Shown: in pieces, positions 1-7,817 of the stretch
Numbering within the stretch: position 1 is the first letter of the stretch
Layout of the letters: each line of letters begins with the position of its first letter
Assembly: GCA_002348185.1 (NCBI GenBank)
Contig: DDYW01000002.1
Span: 1 to 17,401, forward strand
Reading direction: 5' to 3'
DNA length: 17,401 bases
From: Candidatus Hydrogenedentes bacterium UBA2224
Lineage (GTDB): Bacteria; Hydrogenedentota; Hydrogenedentia; Hydrogenedentales; SLHB01
Translations under genes and position numbers: made by a program
The notes under the pieces: generated by a model
The model's database searches: none
Seen by the model: the letters and a program-made list of their open reading frames with translations, nothing else
Told to the model about the DNA's origin: nothing

Positions 1-255
1 GTGACTGAGGTCAAGGGCTTCGGGCGCCAGAAGGGCCACGCCGAGCTGTACCGCGGCGCGGAATATGTCGTGGAGTTCCTGCCCAAGGTCAAACTCGAGA
101 TTGTCATCAGCGACGACAAGCTGGAAGCCGTGGTCGACGCGATCGTGAAGGCGGCGTCGACCGGCCGGATAGGCGACGGCAAGATTTTTGTGTCGCACAT
201 CGAAGAAGCTATCCGGATTCGCACGGGCGAAACCGGTGAAATAGCGATTGGATAG
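1..255 (+). CDS. glnB: Nitrogen regulatory protein PII, C-terminal part (5' end outside window)
   Basis: PII is a small trimeric signal protein that senses 2-oxoglutarate, ATP and ADP and adjusts glutamine synthetase activity and ammonium uptake. The 84 visible residues match residues 30-112 of E. coli GlnB closely: the T-loop segment GFGRQKGH, then ELYRGAEYVVEFLPKVKLEI, the B-loop TGRIGDGKIFV and the C-terminal IRIRTGE. Tyr22 of the fragment corresponds to the uridylylated Tyr51. The GTG at base 1 is almost certainly the internal valine of the usual TVTEVKGF stretch, not a start, so about 29 codons lie upstream. glnA follows after 106 bp with no terminator between, the classic glnB-glnA pairing. 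It could equally be named glnK; the adjacent glnA rather than amtB favours glnB. Confidence 0.96.
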   Translation: MTEVKGFGRQKGHAELYRGAEYVVEFLPKVKLEIVISDDKLEAVVDAIVKAASTGRIGDGKIFVSHIEEAIRIRTGETGEIAIG

Positions 256-361
256 TTTGGTTGCAGACGCGGACGTCCTCAGCGAGCCCGGGACGTAGCC
301 CATCAACCGTTTGCAGCCAATGGGTTGAGGGCGTCTCGCTGGAGTACGCACGGAGAACACG

Positions 362-1786
<1,425 letters not shown>

Positions 1787-1815
1787 ACGGCACGGCACGG
1801 AAGAGCGACCGAGCG

Positions 1816-1850
1816 AGAGGCATCCGGACACCGGATGCCTCTTCTTTGTT
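1816..1850 (+). terminator. Rho-independent terminator of glnA
   Basis: A perfect 12-bp stem (AGAGGCATCCGG with CCGGATGCCTCT) encloses the loop ACA and is followed by TCTTTGTT. It begins 30 bp after the glnA stop and closes the glnB-glnA unit. Confidence 0.9.
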
Positions 1851-1869
1851 CACGCATGCGCCTGGGCGC

Positions 1870-1896
1870 AAAAAAAGAGCCGGCAAGCGGCTCTTT
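1870..1896 (-). terminator. Rho-independent terminator of the HTH-receiver gene
   Basis: Read on the minus strand, a stem of about nine pairs (AAAGAGCCG with CGGCTCTTT) around a 5-base loop runs into seven T residues. It lies 48 bp past the stop of the minus-strand regulator, back to back with the glnA terminator. Confidence 0.85.
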
Positions 1897-1943
1897 GGCG
1901 ACTTTTCAGGCTTGGGGGCCTTGCGTGTCCTGGCAGGCGGGGA

Positions 1944-2516
1944 TCAGTTGACCTCGACGCCGACGCGTGCCAGGGCACGGCGCAGGTCGTCGGGCGTGAA
2001 CGGTTTTCTGAGGCAGAGTGCCGCGCCATTCTCGAGGGCGATCTCCACCATATCCGGATCTTCCGAATTGACCATCGCGATGATCTGGGTGCTCGCGTAA
2101 TCGGAGTTGCCCTTGATGCGGCCACAGATGTTGCCGCCGCTGAATCCCGGCATGTGCAGGTCCATGAACAGCACATCCGGCCGGAACACGGCGATTTGCT
2201 GTCCCGCCTCGAAGCCATCGGTAGCGACCGCCACGTGAAACGAATTCTGGGACCGTTCGAGGAAGCGCTGGATCACGGACACGACCGACTTTTCGGCATC
2301 GGCCACGAGGATCTTGGTTCCTGCCTCACGCAGGTCGGCGTGAATGGGGATCTTGTTGTCGCGCAGAAACAGAATGAGATCTTCGTGCCGGATGCGACGG
2401 TGACCGCCCGGCGTTTTGAACACGTGAATCCGGCCGGCCTCCGCCCATTTGCGGATGGTGTCCGGGGTAACGTGACAGTATTTGGCAACTTCTGAAGTGC
2501 TGAATGATTGTTTCAT
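1944..2516 (-). CDS. MerR/excisionase-type HTH fused to a response-regulator receiver domain
   Basis: A 190-residue predicted cytoplasmic regulator. Residues 5-55 form an excisionase/BldC-like winged HTH (FSTSEVAKYCHVTPDTIRKW, then KTPGGHRRIRHEDL), the DNA-binding fold of MerR and Xis families. Residues 67-188 form a CheY-like receiver: acidic D73 and E75, predicted phospho-acceptor D119 in VLFMDLHMPGFSG, and conserved lysine K171 in RKPFTPDDL. The HTH is N-terminal, the reverse of the usual receiver-then-output order. No histidine kinase is nearby, so it is an orphan regulator. The ATG is chosen because the HTH begins at once, but the Shine-Dalgarno sequence is weak. It has its own terminator and a plausible promoter. 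Its targets are unknown; glnA is convergent, not divergent, so proximity alone does not imply control of nitrogen genes. Confidence 0.92.
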   Translation of the reverse strand: MKQSFSTSEVAKYCHVTPDTIRKWAEAGRIHVFKTPGGHRRIRHEDLILFLRDNKIPIHADLREAGTKILVADAEKSVVSVIQRFLERSQNSFHVAVATDGFEAGQQIAVFRPDVLFMDLHMPGFSGGNICGRIKGNSDYASTQIIAMVNSEDPDMVEIALENGAALCLRKPFTPDDLRRALARVGVEVN

Positions 2517-2586
2517 CGTGACCGTTCAACCAGGGTTTGCCGCTGCGCGGAGGCAGCAGACCGCTTTACGCGTTACGAACATATAT

Positions 2587-2614
2587 TGTATATCCTACCC
2601 GAAAAGGATAGCAA
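2587..2614 (-). promoter_or_regulatory. Putative sigma70-type promoter of the HTH-receiver gene
   Basis: On the minus strand TTGCTA (2614-2609) and TATACA (2592-2587) are separated by 16 bp, each close to consensus, in a locally AT-rich patch. Transcription would start near 2580, giving a leader of about 65 bases before the ATG at 2516. Confidence 0.45.
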
Positions 2615-2770
2615 ATCCCACACCTGCGGCGAACTCCGCAGGGAACTCGCGAAAAGAAGAACTTCTACCGTGCCCTCCGCTTCCGCACGAATTGTATCGG
2701 GTTACCTGCCCCCAAAAGACAGGACTTTATGCTAGCATACCCGAATATCAAAATGCAATGATGAACATGC

Positions 2771-2796
2771 GGCGAAAACGACATTTTCGCCTTTTT
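2771..2796 (+). terminator. Orphan intrinsic terminator on the plus strand
   Basis: An 8-bp perfect stem (GGCGAAAA with TTTTCGCC) around CGACA is followed directly by TTTTT. On the other strand the hairpin is not followed by a T run, so it acts on plus-strand transcripts. No plus-strand gene lies between the glnA terminator and this point, so it either ends a small RNA or stops read-through. Confidence 0.55.
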
Positions 2797-2988
2797 GACG
2801 CGTCTTATACCGTGATAGAATAATAAGTTGCAGCCTTGGACGGCAGTCAGGGCCCAATTCAATGAATAAAATGAAATCTACCGAACCAAGAACCCTTCCC
2901 GGGAGTCGGGAACATCGGGAAAGCGGTGCGGGGAAAGGACTGCGGCCGGGCAGGCCGGGCCTGTAGTACTATCGGTTACCATCACCGG

Positions 2989-3172
2989 AGGGGTCCCACC
3001 CCGAAAATGAACGGGGATCTTGTAGCGCAGGCGTCTATTCAAATTTCAACACCTTCGGTGTCGTCCGGCAAGGGGATGGCGCCGGGTTCATGGGTTTCGC
3101 CCGGGCCTCGACCCCTGCGGAGGCGTTAAGGGCCGGGTCGTCCACCCCATCCATCGCGTCCATCGCTCCGCG
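2989..3172 (-). repeat. Mosaic dispersed repeat, copy A
   Basis: The reverse complement matches 13742-14100. It begins at CGCGGAGCG, has three 9-bp units of the form (g/a)TGGAcnnn, then CCCGGCCCTTAACG, a CGCAGGGG-CGAGGCC block, and the hairpin ACACC-GAA-GGTGT. It then passes directly into AGACGCCTGCGCTACAAGATCC and CGGGGTGGGACCCCT. In the other copy these two halves are separated by about 167 bp. The last 48 bases differ at 3 positions from 14053-14100. Confidence 0.85.
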
Positions 3173-3296
3173 TTCGACCCCAGGCACGCAGCTCGTTCCT
3201 CAGGCCCCCCGTCATCGGCAACCGCATTTGCGTCGTGTTTATGCGGCGATTTGGGGGACGCGCCGTATGTAGATGGGCCCCGGCGATTTCTGCTAA

Positions 3297-3320
3297 GGTG
3301 TGGAACCAATTCCAGACACC
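3297..3320. promoter_or_regulatory. Inverted repeat ahead of the permease gene (possible operator or leader hairpin)
   Basis: GGTGT-GGAA, a CCAA loop, then TTCC-AG-ACACC gives nine pairs with a two-base bulge; the core reads TGGAA-N4-TTCCA. It ends 31 bp before the permease ATG. Position and symmetry suit an operator or a leader hairpin for the sugar-transport operon, but no regulator gene is adjacent. Confidence 0.3.
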
Positions 3321-3351
3321 CCGGCGGCGCGCCGGACAGCATGCAGGCACG

Positions 3352-4326
3352 ATGGATACCGACGAGAGCAGTACACAGCATGAATTCCGGGGCAGGGGCC
3401 TGGGCCGTGGGGCGTGGCGGCGCTTTGGCCTGGTACTCGCCCTGGTGGCCGTTTGCGCAATTCTCGCGGCGGCCAAACCGCAGGCGATATCGATCGACTA
3501 TGTCTTGACCCTGCTCCGGCAGATCGCGATCAACGGGATTCTGGCAGTGGGGGTCACCTACGTGCTGCTGACCGGGGGCGTGGATTTGTCGCTGGGTTCG
3601 GTGGTGGCCCTGACAGGAGTGGTCGCCGCGACATTTGCCCACCCCGGCGCGTACCCGCTGGCGCTGCCCCTGGGCATGGGCCTGCTCACCGGGGCGCTGT
3701 GCGGTACGGTCAACGGACTGGTCGTAACCCGGGGCCGGGTGGCCCCGTTCATTGCGACCCTGGGCATGATGACCGCGGCGCGCGGCCTTGCCTACATCAT
3801 CAGCGGCGGCCGGCCGGTTTCGCGGTTGCGTCCCGACTTCAATGCGATCGGGAGCGGCGATATTGCGGGGATCCCGATTCCGGTGGTGCTTCTTGGCGCT
3901 GTGGCGGTGGTGTCGGCGGTGTTTCTGAGGCACACGCGTGCGGGCCGGCATCTTTACGCGACGGGAGGGAACGAGACCGCGGCGTACGCGTCGGGCATCA
4001 ACGTTCACGCGGCCAAGACGCTGGCGTATGTTGTGTGCGGCGCCCTGGCGGGTCTGGCGGGGATCGTACAGGCCGCGCGGAGCACCACGGGCCAGCCCAA
4101 TGCGGGGATGATGTATGAACTCGACGCCATCGCGTCGGTGGTCATCGGCGGTACCAGCCTTTCGGGCGGGGCCGGCGGGGTCGGGGGCACCCTCCTCGGG
4201 GCGCTGCTGATGGGCATGATCGCCAGCGGACTGGACATGCTGAATGTCCCCTCCTACTATCAACAGGTCGTGAAGGGGCTTATCATCATTGGCGCGGTGA
4301 TGCTGGACCGGCGCGGCTCGAAATGA
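3352..4326 (+). CDS. Sugar-type ABC transporter permease (RbsC/BPD_transp_2 family)
   Basis: Inner-membrane permease of the ribose/galactose/autoinducer-2 class. From ATG 3352 it is 324 residues, near the 321 of E. coli RbsC, with many hydrophobic segments. Family signatures seen: LLTGGVDLSLGSVVAL (72-87), the conserved stretch RVAPFIATLGMMTAARGLAYIISGG (129-153), the cytoplasmic coupling segment LYATGGNETAAYASGINV (201-218) that contacts the ATPase, and the glycine-rich GGTSLSGGAGGVGGTLLGALL (266-286). The frame stays open to 3235, but the extra 39 residues lack family similarity and 3352 gives the normal length; no strong Shine-Dalgarno is present. A lipoprotein gene follows after 37 bp. 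Unusually, no ATP-binding gene is adjacent on either side. The substrate cannot be named. Confidence 0.95.
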   Translation: MDTDESSTQHEFRGRGLGRGAWRRFGLVLALVAVCAILAAAKPQAISIDYVLTLLRQIAINGILAVGVTYVLLTGGVDLSLGSVVALTGVVAATFAHPGAYPLALPLGMGLLTGALCGTVNGLVVTRGRVAPFIATLGMMTAARGLAYIISGGRPVSRLRPDFNAIGSGDIAGIPIPVVLLGAVAVVSAVFLRHTRAGRHLYATGGNETAAYASGINVHAAKTLAYVVCGALAGLAGIVQAARSTTGQPNAGMMYELDAIASVVIGGTSLSGGAGGVGGTLLGALLMGMIASGLDMLNVPSYYQQVVKGLIIIGAVMLDRRGSK

Positions 4327-4363
4327 ACCCGCCCGCAAGCGGCACTACAAGGGAAGAGAGACC

Positions 4364-5326
4364 ATGAGCATCCTGCGAAACGTTGGGGTAGGTGTAGCGA
4401 TCATCGCGTTGGCGTCCGGAATGGGTGGCTGCGGCAAGGGCGGCTCTGCGCCGGGGAGCGACCGGTCGGATGCGGCGAACGGCGAGATCGTTGTGGGGGT
4501 GTCGCTCCTGAACCTCTCGAACGAGTTTATCGTGTTGCTTGAGGAGGCGATGCGGGAAGAGGCGGAGCAACTCGGCGTGCGTTTGATCGTGAATGACGGG
4601 AACCGCAGCGCCGAACGGCAGGTGCAGCAGATCGAGAATTTCCTGCTTCAGGAGGTGGACGCGATCATTCTCAACCCGTGCGAACACGAAGCCAGCTCGC
4701 CCGCGGTCGATAAGGCCCTCGCCGCGGGCGTCCCCATCGTCAATGTGAATTCCCGGACCCGTTCCACGCCCACGGCGTTTGTGGGTTCGCGCGACGAGGA
4801 ATCCGCCGAGATCGCCATGACCTACCTCGCGGAGCGCCTGGGTGGCGCGGGCAACGTGGTGATGATGCAGGGGTTTATGGGGCAGACTGCCCAGATTGAC
4901 CGCGAGCGCGGCGCGCAGGAGGTGCTTGCCCGGCATCCCCAGCTCAAGTTGCTGGCGGTTCAGACCGCGGAATGGGACCGCGCGAAGGCCGTGACGCTGA
5001 TGGAAAACTGGATCCAGTCGTACGGCGACCAGATCGACGCGGTCTTCGCGCAGAACGACGAGATGGGCATGGGCGCCCTTCTGGCGCTCGAACAGGCCGG
5101 AATCAAGGACCAGGTGGTTGTCACGAGCGTCGACGCCATCGCCGATGCGCTGGAGGCGGTCCAGGCCGGCCGCCTCGATGCAACGGTGTTTCAGGACGCC
5201 CGCAAACAGGGGAGCACGGCCGTCCAGACCGCTTGCGATATCGTGTCCGGCAAGCCTGTCGAGGCGGAGGTCTACATTCCGTTCCAGCTTGTCACGCGGG
5301 ACAACGTGGAGGAATACCTGCGATAG
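4364..5326 (+). CDS. Periplasmic sugar-binding lipoprotein of the ABC transporter (RbsB family)
   Basis: Substrate-binding protein that delivers a sugar-like ligand to the upstream permease. 320 residues. The N-terminus is a lipoprotein signal (hydrophobic 7-19, lipobox ending GGC with Cys23), then a Gly/Ser/Asp-rich linker to about 40. The mature Peripla_BP_4 fold follows: IVVGVSLLNLSNEFIVLLEEAM (42-63), QIENFLLQEVDAIILNPCE (89-107), AGVPIVNVNSR (121-131), then TYLAERLGGAGNVVMMQG and AVFAQNDEMGMGALLALEQAG, all typical of RbsB-like proteins. The start has a strong GGAAGAGAG seven or so bases upstream. The ligand may be ribose, another aldose, or an inositol-type compound; sequence alone does not decide. 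Co-transcription with the permease is likely from the 37-bp gap. Confidence 0.95.
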   Translation: MSILRNVGVGVAIIALASGMGGCGKGGSAPGSDRSDAANGEIVVGVSLLNLSNEFIVLLEEAMREEAEQLGVRLIVNDGNRSAERQVQQIENFLLQEVDAIILNPCEHEASSPAVDKALAAGVPIVNVNSRTRSTPTAFVGSRDEESAEIAMTYLAERLGGAGNVVMMQGFMGQTAQIDRERGAQEVLARHPQLKLLAVQTAEWDRAKAVTLMENWIQSYGDQIDAVFAQNDEMGMGALLALEQAGIKDQVVVTSVDAIADALEAVQAGRLDATVFQDARKQGSTAVQTACDIVSGKPVEAEVYIPFQLVTRDNVEEYLR

Positions 5327-5354
5327 CCGGTTCGCCGGCCGCCGGGCTCATTTT
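5326..5354. terminator. Possible bidirectional terminator between convergent genes
   Basis: GCCGG-TTCG-CCGGC forms a short stem with a UUCG-type tetraloop just past the lipoprotein stop, followed by GC-rich bases and TCATTTT. It overlaps the end of the convergent metallophosphatase gene. The T run is weak, so support is modest. Confidence 0.3.
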
Positions 5355-7147
5355 GCGATGGTGAGGCGGTCGCGTTCCTGGCCATCGGCGCTGAAGGCGC
5401 GCAGTTCCAGGGTGTTTCCATCGATACGCAGGGTTTGATAGAGCGCGGGCCCGCTGAAGATCACGTCGGCGTACTCGGGCCCGCCGCCGCTCCAGTCGCG
5501 CGAGGGGATGCCGACCGAGATCAGGTAGATAGTGCCTTCCGCGGGGGACGCGGCGGGTTTTCCGTCGCGCATGGGTTTGCTGCGCAGGTAATGGTGCACG
5601 TGCCCGCTAAACACCATGTCGACGTGGTACGTGTCGAATACGGGCCCCCAGATGGCGCGCATGCGCGGGTAGTCCTCGGTAGGGGCGTACGGCGGGAAAT
5701 GGACCATCGCGAATTTCCAGGTGGCGGGCGAGTTCGCGAGGCGCTCTTCCATCCAGGCGGCCTGGGTTTCCAGGGGCGCGGCGATATCTAGAATGAGAAA
5801 CAGGGCGTTGCCGTATTCGAAACTGTACATCCGTTCCGGCTCGATCCCTTCGGGAGCGTTCCGGGGCAGGCCAAAGAGTTCGAGATACATCCCCGCGCCC
5901 AGCCCATCCTGATCGTCGTGGTTACCGAGGCAGGGCATGACGGGCCGCTGCCGGAACACGCTGGTCGAAACCGCAAAGAACTGGTCCCAGTCGTCGCGGT
6001 AGAGTCCCGTGCCTACCAGATCGCCGCCAAGCAGGTAGAAGGCGGTCTCGGGATGGCGGGAGAAGGCCATGCCCAGCATCTCGCCCCATTGCGGCGATCG
6101 GTGCGTGTCTCCCATGAACACAAACGTGAACGGCGACGGGGACGCCGGCGCAGTGATGAATTCCGCTTCATCCGACCAGGCATCGGCGGCGGGGCTGCCC
6201 GCGCGGTAGACGTAGGCGGTTCCGGGTTGGAGGCCGGTCAAGGTGGCGGTGAACCGGTGACAGACGGGGTCATTGGCCAGCAACCGATCCTTGATGACCG
6301 CCCGTTCGGCGCTGACCGACTGCCAGGGAGCGCCGTCCGGGGCCTGTTGCAGGCGGTACTGGACCACGCCGCTCTCGACTGCCGCGTTTGTCCGCCACTG
6401 GATGGTCTGTGTGGTGGCGGGGTCGGCGCTCCAGGTCAGCGCCAGGTGGTCGGGCCGTTCGGAAGCCGGATACAGTGTCTGGCGGAACGCGCCGATGAGG
6501 TGGGCTTCGCGGGCGCGCCCCCGCACCGTCGTGAGAAGGACATGGCCGGTGAGTTCGGCGGGCACGTCTTCGAGCACGAGCTCGGTCCAGTCGTGATAGG
6601 TCAGCGCGCCCGTGCCCATAAGCCCCTTGGAATACGCGGCGGGCATGAGGTGGGTGATCCGGAGGGGCGTGCCCGTACGCTGGGGTCCCACGGCGACGAA
6701 GTAGTGAGGCCGGTGCTTGTCGAACCCGTTGATGCCCAGTTCGACGGGGCCCGCGTCGAAGCGTTTCTGCCAGACCTCATAGGTGTTGTGCTCGTTGCGA
6801 ACGGTGAGCGGGGTTTTCTGAAAGCCCGCTTCGGCCAGCCAGAACGGGGCCGGGGCCTGCTCGTTGTGCCGCATGACCGATACCACCACGGGGGCATTCA
6901 CCTCGAAGGTCCAGTATTTCGTGGCGAGAACCGCGCGCTCGTCCGGGGTGATGAAGTTCCAGACGGATGCATGGTCGAGCGCGGCCAGTTCGTCGAGGGT
7001 CAACGACTGGTACATGCGTTCGACGACGCGGTCCATGACCGCGGCCACTTCAGGCGCCGGTTCGGCATGAACCCCAAGCGAAAGAAGGATGGAAAACACG
7101 CCGGCGACGAACGCGGCGTTTCGCAGGAAGTGGAGTTTTGATGGCAT
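5348..7147 (-). CDS. Secreted metallophosphatase (purple-acid-phosphatase-like: N-terminal domain, FN3, calcineurin-type catalytic domain)
   Basis: A predicted exported phosphoesterase of 599 residues. Residues 1-28 are a signal peptide (hydrophobic 11-26, VHA then EP). Residues about 30-220 are a domain I do not recognise. Residues about 228-335 look like the fibronectin-type PAP N-domain (RPDHLALTWS, IQWRTNAAV, LTGLQPGTAYVYRAG). The catalytic domain carries the ordered metal motifs GDTH (346-349), GGDLVGTG (374-381, Asp376), GNHD (408-411), His483 in MVHFPPYAP, and GHVHH (515-519), fitting a dimetal phosphatase. The start at 7147 is set by the signal peptide and GGGAG upstream. The frame runs open to 7747, but those 200 codons lie in intergenic repeats. 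The substrate is unknown; phosphomonoester scavenging is plausible. Confidence 0.9.
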   Translation of the reverse strand: MPSKLHFLRNAAFVAGVFSILLSLGVHAEPAPEVAAVMDRVVERMYQSLTLDELAALDHASVWNFITPDERAVLATKYWTFEVNAPVVVSVMRHNEQAPAPFWLAEAGFQKTPLTVRNEHNTYEVWQKRFDAGPVELGINGFDKHRPHYFVAVGPQRTGTPLRITHLMPAAYSKGLMGTGALTYHDWTELVLEDVPAELTGHVLLTTVRGRAREAHLIGAFRQTLYPASERPDHLALTWSADPATTQTIQWRTNAAVESGVVQYRLQQAPDGAPWQSVSAERAVIKDRLLANDPVCHRFTATLTGLQPGTAYVYRAGSPAADAWSDEAEFITAPASPSPFTFVFMGDTHRSPQWGEMLGMAFSRHPETAFYLLGGDLVGTGLYRDDWDQFFAVSTSVFRQRPVMPCLGNHDDQDGLGAGMYLELFGLPRNAPEGIEPERMYSFEYGNALFLILDIAAPLETQAAWMEERLANSPATWKFAMVHFPPYAPTEDYPRMRAIWGPVFDTYHVDMVFSGHVHHYLRSKPMRDGKPAASPAEGTIYLISVGIPSRDWSGGGPEYADVIFSGPALYQTLRIDGNTLELRAFSADGQERDRLTIAK

Positions 7148-7189
7148 CGCTTTTCTCCCTGATTCGCTGCCGATGGTGGACTTGAACTC

Positions 7190-7195
7190 AGTATA
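7190..7195 (-). promoter_or_regulatory. Putative -10 box of the metallophosphatase promoter
   Basis: The minus strand reads TATACT in GGTATACTGAG about 43 bases before the metallophosphatase ATG. No good -35 hexamer lies 16-18 bp upstream, so this rests on the -10 match and its position. Confidence 0.3.
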
Positions 7196-7511
7196 CCGGA
7201 TTCTGCGGCCCGGGCGGACAGACAGTGTGTCCGAATCCGGATACGGTGAGGAAACCTCCACCAGGCCAATGCCGCTGGAAAGGGTGGTGCACGGAGGTGT
7301 GTGGTTGCACAGATTTCTGGCGCGCCAACGGCGCGATACATACCAGCCTGGCCTGAAGGGCAGGGTAGACGGATGTCCCAAGTAAGGGAAGGGCTGAAAG
7401 CCCGCGACATGTGCCTCCGAGACCCGTATGTGCCGGTCCTTCAGACCGGAAGAGCTGTGGGGACGCCGGTACGCACGCTTTGGTGTTGCATGAACCCCGA
7501 AGGCCTTCCGG

Positions 7512-7666
7512 TGTAGCGCAGGCGTCTCGCCTGCATCCGAATCGCGGGTGGGAAATGCGACGCGGGGGGACCAGCCCCTCACGCAAAGGCGCCAAGACGC
7601 CAAGACGGACGTTTCCATCCTGTCCACCGGAAGGCAAGGATATAGGCGAGACGCCTGTGCTATAAG
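7512..7666. repeat. Diverged inverted pair of the GCAGGCG-TCT-CGCCTGC module
   Basis: 7512-7535 carries the module found also at 13994-14020 (TGTAGCGCAGGCGTCTCGCC, then TGCAT). 7644-7666 carries its inverted and slightly diverged partner (AGGCGAGACGCCTGTGCTAT, then AAG). The two face each other across about 108 bp, as the pair at 13994-14070 does across 23 bp. Each arm also folds on itself. Confidence 0.8.
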
Positions 7667-7714
7667 AGAAAACACGCCGGGCCGGAGCGGCTGCGTGTCG
7701 CCGTGTGAACCGGA

Positions 7715-7757
7715 GGGCAGCCACGGGGGGCTGCCCCTACAATTCAATGGGGATCGG
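7715..7757 (-). repeat. GGGCAGCC hairpin module, copy 1
   Basis: The reverse complement of these 43 bp matches 13922-13964 with two differences. It holds an 8-bp stem GGGCAGCC/GGCTGCCC around a 6-base loop, followed by a short flank ending at GGGGATCGG. The two copies are in opposite orientation. Confidence 0.85.
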
Positions 7758-7817
7758 ATGAGCCTCCCCGCAGGCGCGACAACGCGTCCCGGTCTTGTGT
7801 CCCCCCGGGGGTAGGAT

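Larger units (their letters stand above)
2517..3351. other. Gene-free spacer between the regulator and the transporter operon
   Basis: No convincing coding region is seen in 835 bp. About 2580-2880 is AT-richer than its surroundings and holds the regulator's promoter, a 12-bp palindrome (TATGCTAGCATA, 2728-2739) and an orphan plus-strand terminator. A small hairpin lies at 2896-2912 (TTCCCG, loop, CGGGAA). From 2989 to 3172 there is a mosaic repeat shared with 13742-14100. From 3173 to 3351 is the likely promoter and leader region of the permease. Confidence 0.7.

Noticed and set aside
1..3. GTG as the start codon of the PII gene
   Set aside because: It matches the internal valine at position 30 of PII proteins; starting here would remove the first strand and helix of the fold.
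256..361. A terminator between glnB and glnA
   Set aside because: Only a weak six-pair match (TCAACC with GGTTGA) and no T run; read-through into glnA is more likely.
2880..2990. A possible structured RNA or riboswitch
   Set aside because: Several short GC-rich hairpins are present (2896-2912, 2951-2963), but I could not fit them to a known riboswitch, RNase P or SRP RNA consensus.
3088..4338. A 416-codon minus-strand open frame
   Set aside because: Antisense to the permease and partly in repeat DNA; composition is Arg/His/Gln-rich with no motif.
5918..7141. A 407-codon plus-strand open frame
   Set aside because: Antisense to the metallophosphatase, whose signal peptide and ordered catalytic motifs are clear.
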